15,445 nt of DNA from JBQTIU01 sp052387815. GTDB taxonomy: Bacteria > Pseudomonadota > Alphaproteobacteria > CACIAM-22H2. The notes beneath the pieces are model-generated. The model was not told the origin of the DNA, ran no database searches, and saw nothing but the letters and a program-made list of their open reading frames with translations. The position numbers and the translations under genes are program-made. The DNA lies in assembly GCA_052387815.1 (NCBI GenBank), contig JBQTIU010000001.1:1-15445 (forward strand), read 5' to 3'. Shown here in pieces: positions 7,286 through 14,128 of the stretch; within the stretch, counting starts at the first letter, position 1, and the number at the start of each line of letters is the position of its first letter.

Positions 7286-8335
7286 TCATCGAAAGGTTTT
7301 CCGCGGGTCGAAGGCGTCGCGCACCGCCTCGCCGATGAAAATCATCAGCGACAGCATGACCGCCAGCACCAGGAAGGCGGTGACGCCGAGCCACGGCGCC
7401 TGGAGGTTCGCCTTGCCCTGGGCGAGGACCTCGCCCAACGAGGCCGAACCCGGCGGCAGGCCGAAGCCGATGAAGTCGAGCGAGGTGAGGGCGACGATGG
7501 AGCCATTGAGCACGAAGGGCATGAAGGTGAGCGTGGCGACCATGGCGTTGGGCAGTACGTGGCGGAACATGATCCCCAGATCGGAGGCGCCGAGCGCGCG
7601 CGCCGCGCGCACATAGTCGAAATTGCGCGCCCTCAAGAACTCGGCCCGCACCACGTCGACGAGCGACATCCATTCGAAGAGCAGCAGCAGGCCGAGCAGC
7701 AGCCAGAAGTTGGGCTCGACGATCGAGGCGAGGATGATCAGGAGATAGAGCCGCGGCATCCCCGACCAGATCTCGATGAAGCGCTGGAAGCCCAGATCCA
7801 CCCAGCCGCCGAAATAGCCCTGCACCGCACCGGCGGCGACGCCGACCAGCGAGGACAGGAGGGTGAGGATGAGACCGAACAGGATCGAGATGCGGAAGCC
7901 GTAGACGAGTCGCGCCAGCACGTCGCGCCCCTGGTCGTCGGTGCCGAGCCAGTTGTCGGCCGAGGGCGGCGCGGGGGCAGGGACCGGCAGGTTGCGGTTG
8001 ATGGTGCGGTAGCTGTAGGGGATGAGCGGCCAGATCATCCAGCCCTGCGCGCGGATCTGGTCGGCCACGTAGGGGTCGCGGTAATCGGCCTCGGTCTCGA
8101 ACTCGCCGCCGAACTCGGTCTCGGGATAGGCCGCCAGCGCCGGGACATAGAACGCGCCGTCGTAGCGGACGAGGAGCGGGCGGTCGTTGGCGATCAGCTC
8201 GGCGAACAGCGTGCCCAAGAACAGCGCGAGGAAGACCCACAGCGACCAGAAGCCGCGGCGGTTGGCTCGGAAATTGGCCAGCCGCCGGCGGTTGATGGGC
8301 GACAGGCGCGGGCGTGCGGGGGCAGGCGCGTGCAT
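7286..8335 (-). CDS. yejE: Peptide ABC transporter permease YejE
   Basis: This 349-residue inner-membrane permease forms one half of the translocation channel. An N-terminal membrane segment (about 28-50) is followed by a periplasmic loop carrying WLGTDDQGRDVLARLVYGFR (129-148), typical of DppC/OppC/YejE permeases. Further hydrophobic segments lie near 150-175, 197-222, 263-290 and 316-337. The EAA loop that contacts the ATPase is YVRAARALGASDLGIMFRHV (241-260) followed by LPNA. The frame is open far upstream, but the ATG at 8335 gives the family start and overlaps the yejB stop in TGATG, indicating translational coupling. Length agrees with the family (about 340-350). Confidence 0.94.
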   Translation of the reverse strand: MHAPAPARPRLSPINRRRLANFRANRRGFWSLWVFLALFLGTLFAELIANDRPLLVRYDGAFYVPALAAYPETEFGGEFETEADYRDPYVADQIRAQGWMIWPLIPYSYRTINRNLPVPAPAPPSADNWLGTDDQGRDVLARLVYGFRISILFGLILTLLSSLVGVAAGAVQGYFGGWVDLGFQRFIEIWSGMPRLYLLIILASIVEPNFWLLLGLLLLFEWMSLVDVVRAEFLRARNFDYVRAARALGASDLGIMFRHVLPNAMVATLTFMPFVLNGSIVALTSLDFIGFGLPPGSASLGEVLAQGKANLQAPWLGVTAFLVLAVMLSLMIFIGEAVRDAFDPRKTFR

Positions 8336-9450
8336 CAGCCGCGGCGCTCGAAGTCGATGCGCGGGTCGACCACGGTGTAGGTGAGGTCGCTCACCAGCTT
8401 CATCGCCAGGCCGAAAAGCGTGAAGAAATAGAGCGTGGCGAACATCACCGGGTAGTCGCGGTTGATCGCCGCCTCGTAGCCGAGCAGACCGAGCCCGTCG
8501 AGCGAGAAGATGATCTCGATCAACAGCGCGCCGGTGAACAGGATGCCGGCGAAGGCGCCGGGGAAGCCGGCGATGATCAGCAGCATGGCATTGCGGAACA
8601 CGTGGCCGTAGAGCACGCGCCGCTCGGCCAGGCCCTTGGCGCGGGCCGTCGTCACGTACTGCTTGCTGATCTCGTCGAGGAACGAGTTCTTGGTCAGCAT
8701 GGTGAGCCCCGCGAAGCCGCCGATCACCAGTGCGGCGATGGGCAGCGCCATGTGCCAGAGGTAGTCGAGGGCGAGCTCCCACCAGGGCAGGGCGCGCCAG
8801 TTCTCGGACACCAGGCCGCGCAGCGGGAACAGGTCGAGGAAGCGCCCGCCGGCGAACAGCACGATGAGCAGCACGGCGAACAGGAAGCTCGGGATCGCAT
8901 AGCCGACGATGATCGCCCCGCTGGTCCACACGTCGAAGCGCGAGCCGTCGCGGATCGCCTTGCGGATGCCGAGCGGGATCGAGATCAGGTAGACGAGCAG
9001 CGTGGTCCACAAGCCGAGCGAGATCGATACCGGCATCTTGTCGATCACGAGGTCGACGACCTTGCGGTCGCGGAAGAAGCTGGTGCCGAAATCGAAGGTC
9101 AGGAACTTGCCGATCATCAGGACGAAGCGCTCGAGCGGCGGCTTGTCGAAGCCGAACATCACCTCGATTTCCTTGATGATCTGCGGGTCGATGCCTTGCG
9201 CCCCGCGATACTTGCCGGTGGTCGAGGCGCTGGCCTGGCCGGCCTGCGGCTCGCGTCCCGGCTGGGGCGCGAGCTCGCCCCCGGCCCCGCCGATCCGTGC
9301 CGTTGCCTCGACCGCCGTGCCCTTGATGCGGGCGATCACCAGGTCGACGGGACCGCCCGGCGCGAACTGGATGATGGCGAAATTGATCACCATGATCCCG
9401 AACAGCGTCGGGACGATCAGCAACAGGCGGCGGACAATATAGGCGAGCAT
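8335..9450 (-). CDS. yejB: Peptide ABC transporter permease YejB
   Basis: This 371-residue inner-membrane permease pairs with YejE. It begins MLAYIVRRLLLIVPTLFGIM, the usual first membrane segment of DppB/OppB/YejB proteins, followed by FAPGGPVD (29-36). A Gly/Ala/Gln-rich low-complexity stretch (about 53-80) is inserted in the periplasmic loop before IDPQIIKEIEVMFGFDKP (87-104), as in YejB relatives. The EAA loop is YVTTARAKGLAERRVLYGHV (265-284) followed by FRNA. The C-terminus SLDGLGLLGYEAAINRDYPV (316-335) is typical. I chose the ATG at 9450 because the residues upstream are not family-like, although the frame is open. Gene yejA, which usually lies directly upstream, is 1.7 kb away, so yejB must be reached by read-through or have its own promoter. 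Confidence 0.93.
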   Translation of the reverse strand: MLAYIVRRLLLIVPTLFGIMVINFAIIQFAPGGPVDLVIARIKGTAVEATARIGGAGGELAPQPGREPQAGQASASTTGKYRGAQGIDPQIIKEIEVMFGFDKPPLERFVLMIGKFLTFDFGTSFFRDRKVVDLVIDKMPVSISLGLWTTLLVYLISIPLGIRKAIRDGSRFDVWTSGAIIVGYAIPSFLFAVLLIVLFAGGRFLDLFPLRGLVSENWRALPWWELALDYLWHMALPIAALVIGGFAGLTMLTKNSFLDEISKQYVTTARAKGLAERRVLYGHVFRNAMLLIIAGFPGAFAGILFTGALLIEIIFSLDGLGLLGYEAAINRDYPVMFATLYFFTLFGLAMKLVSDLTYTVVDPRIDFERRG

Positions 9451-9915
9451 GCGGTGACTCGGTTTGGCGCGGGGCGATGTCCCAGTCGTTGTTGCAATAG
9501 GCGGGTAGGCGTCGAACGCCTGTGAGCCTGTTAGGCTCAAACTCCAAAGAGAGGAGATCGACGCCCAAGGACCAAGACTATCCGCCCGGGAACGGGCATG
9601 CACGCGAAACTTGCCTCGACGACCGCGGTGCCGCCGATGACACCGTTGATGGTCGAGGCGATGGCGGAATGGCGCCACGCCCACCTGGTCGGGCGCTGGA
9701 CGGCGGCCGGCATGATCGAGGCGCAAGACCTCCCGCCTTCGCGAAGCCCGCTTCGGCGGGCGAAGCAAGGTCCGCCGCCGCAAGGCCGATCGCCAGTTGC
9801 CGATCCTGCGGGCCGCCCGCCAGCGCCACGCGGCTCGCCGCTCCGGGAAGCGGCTTGCCAACGGGAAGATGATTGGCATGAAATGCCATTCGTTCCAACT
9901 CCGGAGGCGTCGTCC
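9451..9915. other. Intergenic stretch between yejB and parD with hairpins, no supported gene
   Basis: Frames are open on both strands, but none gives a recognisable protein. Structures visible: AGGCG-TCGAA-CGCCT at 9508-9522, directly followed by GAGCCT-GTT-AGGCTC at 9524-9538; a hairpin GCCCGC-TTCG-GCGGGC at 9746-9761 with a stable C(UUCG)G loop; and the parD operator candidate at 9874-9888. The segment may hold the displaced promoter of yejB on the minus strand. It may also be debris from whatever brought parDE here. Confidence 0.5.
9855..9888 (+). promoter_or_regulatory. Putative parDE promoter and operator
   Basis: TTGCCA (9855-9860) resembles a -35 box, and TGAAAT (9879-9884), 18 bases on, resembles a -10 box. 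Overlapping the latter is a perfect inverted repeat TGGCAT-GAA-ATGCCA (9874-9888). An operator on the -10 box is what an autorepressing ParD antitoxin would need. A good ribosome binding site GGAGG (9902-9906) follows, 9 bases before the parD ATG. The binding itself is inferred. Confidence 0.5.
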
Positions 9916-10218
9916 ATGCCGACCGGCAACGTCGTCCTTACGGATCGCCAAGCCGAGCTGATCGAGCGGCTGGTTGCGTCCGGCCAGTATCAGAACGCCA
10001 GCGAGGTGCTGCGCGAGGGCCTGCGGCCGATCGAGCGGCAAGATGCGGAGGACAAAGCCCGGCTCGAAGCGTTGCGCGAGGCGGCCCGCACCGGCATCGC
10101 CGCTATCGAGGCGGGACGGTTCCGTACGTTCGATTCGGCCGGCGCCTTCGGCCGGGCTCTCGCCGCGCTTGCCGATGACGCGATCGCCGGCGGCTCGGCT
10201 CGCCGGCGCACGAGGTGA
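9916..10218 (+). CDS. parD: ParD-family antitoxin of a type II toxin-antitoxin system
   Basis: This small 100-residue protein has an N-terminal ribbon-helix-helix: VVLTDRQAELIERLVASGQY (6-25), then QNASEVLREGLRPIE (26-40), with the family's S/G-x-Y-x-N-A-S-E-V-x-R core. The rest is an acidic and Ala-rich tail that would wrap the toxin. In this family the N-terminus dimerises and binds the operator, while the C-terminus blocks ParE. The ATG at 9916 has GGAGG 9 bases upstream. The same frame opens at 9598, but the extra residues are not family-like. It is somewhat longer than usual (about 80-90), ending in SARRRTR. It lies on the strand opposite to the yej genes and overlaps the toxin frame downstream. 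Confidence 0.88.
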   Translation: MPTGNVVLTDRQAELIERLVASGQYQNASEVLREGLRPIERQDAEDKARLEALREAARTGIAAIEAGRFRTFDSAGAFGRALAALADDAIAGGSARRRTR

Positions 10219-10594
10219 AGGCGAAGCGGGGAGGAGGCCGGTTCGGCTCGCGGCAGCCGCCGAAGCCGACTTTCAGGACAGCTTGCGCTGGACGGCACAG
10301 CACTTCGGCAGCCGCCAGGGGCGCACTTGCGCACGGACCCTCACCGATGCCCTCCAAGCGCTGACCGACGATCCGCGCGTCATCGGAGCCAGAGCACGAA
10401 ACGACATCGCCTCCGGCCTGTTCACCCTCCACGTCGCGAGGAACAGGCGCAAAGGCCGACACTTCATCCTGTTCCGCATCGGTCAGAAAAAGGATCGAGA
10501 GATCATCGACGTGTTCAGACTGCTCCATGACGCGATGGACATCGCCCGGCCCCTACCCTCCCTCTCTAGGGCCATCGCATTTGGCGGACTCTAA
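10175..10594 (+). CDS. parE: RelE/ParE-family toxin, start uncertain, possible N-terminal frameshift
   Basis: The conserved part begins RPVRLAAAAEADFQDSLRWT, continues AQHFGSRQ and DALQALTDDP, and ends GRHFILFRIGQK, REIIDVFRLLHDAMDIARPL. This is the ParE pattern: an N-terminal helical hairpin and a C-terminal beta sheet ending in R.LH..MD..R.LP. ParE toxins typically poison DNA gyrase. No start codon lies right at the domain. The GTG at 10215, overlapping the parD stop as GTGA, is the expected coupled start, but it is one frame off; one added base in the GGGGAGGAGG run (10228-10237) would give VKAKRGGRPVRLAA. Alternatively the ATG at 10175 is in frame and adds a 24-residue leader, giving 139 residues against a usual 95-105. 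The gene may therefore be functional with a long N-terminus, or disabled. Confidence 0.75.
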   Translation: MTRSPAARLAGARGEGEAGRRPVRLAAAAEADFQDSLRWTAQHFGSRQGRTCARTLTDALQALTDDPRVIGARARNDIASGLFTLHVARNRRKGRHFILFRIGQKKDREIIDVFRLLHDAMDIARPLPSLSRAIAFGGL

Positions 10595-10690
10595 GCGGGC
10601 TTGCGTAGACGGGGCGCGAGGCATCGCCTCGCCGCAATGACCCTCTCCAGGGGGCGACGTCCATTGACATCGGGTGGCGAGCGTGAGCCG

Positions 10691-10720
10691 AGCCGCGCGA
10701 GGGGCAGCCGCGCGAGGGGC
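10691..10720. repeat. 15-base tandem duplication
   Basis: The unit AGCCGCGCGAGGGGC occurs twice in direct succession and a further AGCC follows, so slippage could expand or contract it. It lies in non-coding sequence between parE and the transposase scrap. Confidence 0.85.
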
Positions 10721-10743
10721 AGCCCCGAATTGGGTTGCGCCGG

Positions 10744-10791
10744 CCCCTCACCCGCCGCTGCGCGGCGACCTCTCCCCACGGGAGAGGTGAA
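10744..10791. repeat. REP-like intergenic palindromic repeat
   Basis: The segment has CCCCTCACCC at its left, an inner hairpin GCCGC-TGC-GCGGC (10753-10765), then CCTCTCCC and GGGAGAGG (10769-10788) forming a second stem. Elements of the form CCCCTCACCC...CTCTCCC...GGGAGAGG are widespread between genes in alpha- and betaproteobacteria. I recognise the type from its pattern, not by search. It may act as an RNA hairpin downstream of parE. Confidence 0.6.
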
Positions 10792-10979
10792 GCGATCGAT
10801 CTCGCGGCGTCCAAATGCAATTGCCTGCCCTCGCTCTCCGACGAGGATTTGGAACGGTAGCCCGCCGGCCCCTGTCCACAATCGCCTCCCCCTTGACCTC
10901 GGTCGGACATGGCGCGATAGGCGAGACGCTCGTTGAGCGCCGTGACCATGCCCGCCTCGGCGGTGGACGAGAGCTCGGC

Positions 10980-11170
10980 GGCGCGGCGCTTGACCTCCTT
11001 GTTCAGCCGCTCGAGCGGGTCGGTCGAGTGGAGCGGGGCTAGGGTGTCGCCCGGGGAAGTCGATGAAGGCGAGGACGTCATCCTCGGCCTCGTCGATGCG
11101 GGCGGCGAGCCTGGGAAAGCGCGGGCGAGGGTCGGCCATCAACTCGTGAATCCGGGCTAGCGCGTCGTCC
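10980..11170 (-). mobile_element. IS256-family (mutator) transposase remnant, C-terminal scrap with frameshift
   Basis: The minus strand reads PRFPRLAARIDEAEDDVLAF followed by IDFPG. After a frameshift near 11055 it continues LAPLHSTDPLERLNKEVKRR. The IS256-family equivalent is PRFPKVAALLDEAE.DVLAFM.FP...W..IHSTNPLERLN.E.KRR, around the last catalytic Glu of the DDE transposase. The following VVGIFPNE block is absent. The scrap starts right at, or slightly inside, the 3' end of yejA. It cannot be the other half of the scrap at 4553-4705, because both lie on the minus strand with the N-terminal piece downstream of the C-terminal one. Two separate decayed copies, or a rearranged one, are implied. 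Confidence 0.65.
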
Positions 11171-13010
11171 GGCCGCGGCGCTCCCTGAGCGCCGCCTCCT
11201 TGTGCGGGTCCACCCACCACACCGAGGAATCGAACCCGCCGTTGGGGTTGGTCTTCGGCCGCGTGAAGCGGTCCCAAGAGGCGACGCGGTCGACCCGGGT
11301 GTGCCAGTGCGGGACCACGTAGTGGCCCCATTGCAGGACGCGGTCGAGGGCGCGGGTGCGCGCGACCAGGGATGGGCGATCGGGGGCGGCGATCAGGAGC
11401 TCGACCAGGGCATCGACCGCCGGGTCGCGGATGCCGGCGAGGTTGCGGGAACCGGGCACGTCGGCCTTGTCCGAGGACCAATAGTCGCGTTGCTCGTTGC
11501 CCGGCGACTGCGACTGGCCGAACACCGCCACCGTCATGTCGAAGTCGAAACTGTCGAGCCGGTTCTGATATTGCGCCGTATCGACGGTGCGCACGCGCGC
11601 ATCGATGCCGAGCCGCTTCAGGTTCTCGACATAGGGCAGCGCGATGCGCTCGAACTGCGCGTCGGACAACAGGATCTCGAAACTCATGGCCTTGCCGCCG
11701 CCATCGACCAGGCGCTGGTTGTCGATCCGCCACCCGGCCTCGCGCATGAGCCGGGTCGCCTCGCGCTGGTTGTCGCGCCAGTTCCCGGACCCGTCGGTCT
11801 TGGGCGGGTTGTACTCGGCGCTGAACACCCGCTCCGGGATCCGGCCCCGGAACGGCTCCAGGAGCTTGCGTTCCTCAGAGTCAGGCAGGTCGCGCGCGGC
11901 GAGCTCGGAATTGTCGAAGTAGCTCCGCGTGCGCGCATAGGCGTTGTAGAACAGGTTGCGGTTCGACCACTCGAAATCGAAGGCGTAGGCGAGCGCGTGG
12001 CGCAGGCGGGGGTCGGCGAACACGGCGCGGCGCGTATTCATGACGAAGCCCTGCATGCCGGTGGTCCTGAGCTCCGGGATTTCCTCCTTCTTGTAGAAGC
12101 CGGCCGCCAGGCCCGGCCCCTCGTAGCCCGTGGCCCAGTTCTTGGCCGAGTTCTCGAGGCGGATGTCGTATTCGCCCGCCTTGAAGGCTTCGAGCGAGAC
12201 CGTCTGGTCGCGGTAATAGTCGATGCGGATGGTCCCGAAATTGTGGCGGCCGACATTGACCGCGAGGGCAGCGCCCCAGTAGTCAGGGACGCGCTTCAAG
12301 GTCACGTAGCGCCCGGCCTCGAAGGCTTCGATGCGGTAGGGGCCGCTGCCCACCGGCGGCTCGAGCGTCGTGCGCTCGAAATCGCGGCCCGCCCAGTAGG
12401 CGCGCGAGAGCACCGGCAACTGGCCGACGATCAGCGGGAGCTCGCGGTTGATCTCGCCCGCGAAGTTGAACTTGACTTTGCGCGCTCCGACCTTCTCAGC
12501 CCTCGCGACATTGGCGTAATAGGAGCGGTAGAACGGGTGGCCCTTGGCCTTGAGGGTCTCGAAGGTCCAGATCACGTCCTCGACCTCGATCGGCATGCCG
12601 TCGTGGAAGCGCGCCTGCGGGCGCAGCGTGAAGGCGACCCACGAGCGGTCGGCCGGGGTCTCGACCGTCTCGCAGACCAGGCAGTATTCGGTGAACGGTT
12701 CGTCGCCCGAGGCGGTCATCAGCGTCTCGATCGTGCTAGCGACCGCCCCGGCCGGCACCCCGCGCAGGATGTAGGGGTTGAAGCTGTCATAGGTGCCGAT
12801 GGCAAAGAACTTGACCTCGCCGCCCTTGAGCGCGTTGGGGTCGGCATAGTCGAATTGCGCGAAATCGGCCCCGTACTTGATGTCGCCATGCATGGCGAGG
12901 CCGTGGGCGGGGGACGCGTCCTGGCCCCAGGCCGCGCCCAACGGCGGGCCGAGCGCGGCGGCGAGGGAGAGGGCCGCGAGGCGGCCGGCGGGGCCCGACA
13001 GGAAAGGCAT
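11157..13010 (-). CDS. yejA: Extracellular peptide-binding protein YejA
   Basis: This 617-residue periplasmic binding protein of the SBP_bac_5 family delivers peptides to the YejBEF importer. Residues 1-29 form a signal peptide with likely cleavage after GAAWG. The mature start HGLAMHGDIKYGADFAQFDY (36-55) followed by ADPNALKGGEVKFF is characteristic of YejA. The body carries FTLRPQARFHDGMPIEVEDV, PPVGSGPYRIEAFEAGRYVT and VFGQSQSPGNEQRDYWSSDK, and near the C-terminus FDSSVWWVDPHKEAAL. Length is as expected (about 600-620). The ATG at 13010 has AAGGAA 7-8 bases upstream. The last residues (RERRGRTTR) and the TAG stop coincide with the edge of the IS256 scrap, so the original 3' end may have been altered. 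The permease genes follow only after a 1.7 kb interruption. Confidence 0.94.
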   Translation of the reverse strand: MPFLSGPAGRLAALSLAAALGPPLGAAWGQDASPAHGLAMHGDIKYGADFAQFDYADPNALKGGEVKFFAIGTYDSFNPYILRGVPAGAVASTIETLMTASGDEPFTEYCLVCETVETPADRSWVAFTLRPQARFHDGMPIEVEDVIWTFETLKAKGHPFYRSYYANVARAEKVGARKVKFNFAGEINRELPLIVGQLPVLSRAYWAGRDFERTTLEPPVGSGPYRIEAFEAGRYVTLKRVPDYWGAALAVNVGRHNFGTIRIDYYRDQTVSLEAFKAGEYDIRLENSAKNWATGYEGPGLAAGFYKKEEIPELRTTGMQGFVMNTRRAVFADPRLRHALAYAFDFEWSNRNLFYNAYARTRSYFDNSELAARDLPDSEERKLLEPFRGRIPERVFSAEYNPPKTDGSGNWRDNQREATRLMREAGWRIDNQRLVDGGGKAMSFEILLSDAQFERIALPYVENLKRLGIDARVRTVDTAQYQNRLDSFDFDMTVAVFGQSQSPGNEQRDYWSSDKADVPGSRNLAGIRDPAVDALVELLIAAPDRPSLVARTRALDRVLQWGHYVVPHWHTRVDRVASWDRFTRPKTNPNGGFDSSVWWVDPHKEAALRERRGRTTR

Positions 13011-13020
13011 GATGCGTTCC

Positions 13021-13063
13021 TTGCTGGAGGATGCGGACTATATGTTTAACGCCGTTTCCCTAT
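13021..13063 (-). promoter_or_regulatory. Putative yejA promoter (-10 box) and RBS
   Basis: On the minus strand TATAGT (13042-13037) matches the -10 consensus at five of six bases and would start an RNA roughly 20 bases before the yejA ATG. No good -35 is visible 17 bases upstream, where the palindromic repeat begins. The call rests on the -10 box alone and is weak. Confidence 0.3.
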
Positions 13064-13117
13064 GTAGGGGCCGGTTTCAAACCGGCCCGCGCGGGCGGGT
13101 TATAAACCCGCCCCTAC
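13064..13117. repeat. Palindromic GTAGGGG repeat, copy 2 (composite double hairpin)
   Basis: The element is bounded by GTAGGGG at the left and CCCCTAC at the right. It contains two hairpins: CCGGTTT-C-AAACCGG (13071-13085) and GGGCGGGTT-ATA-AACCCGCCC (13093-13113). It shares ends and core with the single-hairpin copy at 1442-1470 and looks like two half-elements fused. It sits between the divergent yejA and FkbM-type methyltransferase genes, right behind the candidate yejA -10 box. It resembles palindromic repeats spread between genes of many proteobacteria. Confidence 0.8.
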
Positions 13118-13267
13118 GAAATGCCATCAGTCTATCATATCCGCGGCGAAGGATAGGCGGGCAGAGCGCGGCCGCAAGGGGTATCCTCCGCCGCTTACCG
13201 GTCGCGCCGGTATGAGTTAGAGTAGCTTCGATCCTTGCTGCCGCACCGAGGCGATCCCGATCCGACG
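13118..13267. promoter_or_regulatory. Upstream region of the FkbM-type methyltransferase gene
   Basis: This non-coding stretch must hold the promoter of the plus-strand methyltransferase gene. An AT-richer patch (TCTATCATATCC, 13130-13141) is the only promoter-like sequence. No strong ribosome binding site precedes the ATG at 13268. Confidence 0.3.
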
Positions 13268-14128
13268 ATGGCGCCGCCCGTCCTCATCGAACAACAACAC
13301 ATCCGGCTGCGGCAGTGCCGGCACGGTGCGATGCTTTATCACAGCACCGATCGGTATATCGGCCGCTCGTTCGACCGCTACGGCGAGTTCTCGGAAGGCG
13401 AAATCGACTTGTTCCGCCAAGTCGTCAAGCCGGGACAGGTCGTGCTCGACATCGGCGCCAATATCGGCGCGCATACCGTGGTCCTCGCGCGCGCGACCGG
13501 GCCGCGCGGACTGGTCGTCGCCGTCGAGCCCCAACGCCTGGTGTTCCAGATGTTGTGCGCCAACCTCGCCCTCAACGGCCTCACCAATGTCCGCGCCCAT
13601 TGGGCCGCGGTGGGCCGCGCGGCGGGCCGCATCCTCGTCCCGCGCCTCGACTACGCCAAACCCGGGAATTTCGGCGGGCTGGCCCTCGGCGGCTCGGGCA
13701 AGGGCGAGCCGGTCCCGGTCGTGCCGATCGACGCCTTGAATCTTCCCGCCTGCCACTTCATCAAGGTGGATGTCGAGGGCATGGAAGGCGAGGCGATCGC
13801 CGGGGCGCGCGCCACGATCGAGCGCTTCCGGCCGATCCTCTATGTCGAGAACGATCGCCGCGAGAAATCGGCGGCGCTGATCGCGCAGCTCCTGGAACTG
13901 GGCTACCGCCTTTACTGGCACCTGCCGCCGCTGTTCAATCCGCGGAACTTCTTCGGGGAATCCGAAAACCTCTTTGCCAACATCGTGTCGGTCAACATGC
14001 TGTGCATTTCCCGATCGGTCGACCAGACGCTCAAGGGATTGCAGGAGATCACGTCCCCGGACAGCGATTGGCGCTCGCTCTCCGCTCCGCCAGCCTGGCC
14101 GCGCCGAGCCTCCGGGGGGTGCGCCTAG
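13268..14128 (+). CDS. FkbM family methyltransferase
   Basis: This 286-residue SAM-dependent methyltransferase has a Rossmann fold. Motif I is VLDIGANIGAHTVVLA (59-74), the acidic residue after strand 2 is in VAVEPQ (84-89), and the late motif HFIKVDVEGMEGEAIAGA (163-180) is the FkbM hallmark. RPILYVENDRRE follows at 188-199. FkbM proteins O-methylate sugars, polyketides or other small molecules, and many sit in cell-surface glycan loci. No glycosyltransferase or biosynthetic cluster lies here, so the acceptor is unknown. The frame opens at a TTG at 13235, but the ATG at 13268 seems preferable, though its ribosome binding site is weak. The C-terminal 30 residues are Ser/Pro/Ala-rich and probably disordered. 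The stop TAG at 14126-14128 shares CTAG with the stop of the convergent HisN-like gene. Confidence 0.88.
   Translation: MAPPVLIEQQHIRLRQCRHGAMLYHSTDRYIGRSFDRYGEFSEGEIDLFRQVVKPGQVVLDIGANIGAHTVVLARATGPRGLVVAVEPQRLVFQMLCANLALNGLTNVRAHWAAVGRAAGRILVPRLDYAKPGNFGGLALGGSGKGEPVPVVPIDALNLPACHFIKVDVEGMEGEAIAGARATIERFRPILYVENDRREKSAALIAQLLELGYRLYWHLPPLFNPRNFFGESENLFANIVSVNMLCISRSVDQTLKGLQEITSPDSDWRSLSAPPAWPRRASGGCA

Larger units (their letters stand above)
10595..10979. other. Repeat-rich stretch between parE and the transposase scrap
   Basis: I see no gene here. The frames are low-complexity. The stretch contains a 15-base tandem duplication (10691-10720) and an imperfect palindromic element (10744-10791). 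The minus-strand frame that carries the IS256 C-terminal scrap continues through it, but its translation no longer resembles a transposase. Confidence 0.55.

Noticed and set aside
5534..8380. A 948-codon plus-strand open frame
   Set aside because: It is antisense to yejF and yejE, which have full sets of ABC motifs. Its translation is His/Asp/Glu/Arg-rich with no domain, as expected for the complement of GC-rich coding sequence.
9598..9915. N-terminal extension of parD to an upstream ATG
   Set aside because: The extra residues do not resemble ParD, and the ATG at 9916 has a strong, well-spaced RBS just after an operator-like palindrome.
11202..13049. A 615-codon plus-strand open frame
   Set aside because: It is the antisense shadow of yejA and has no recognisable domain.
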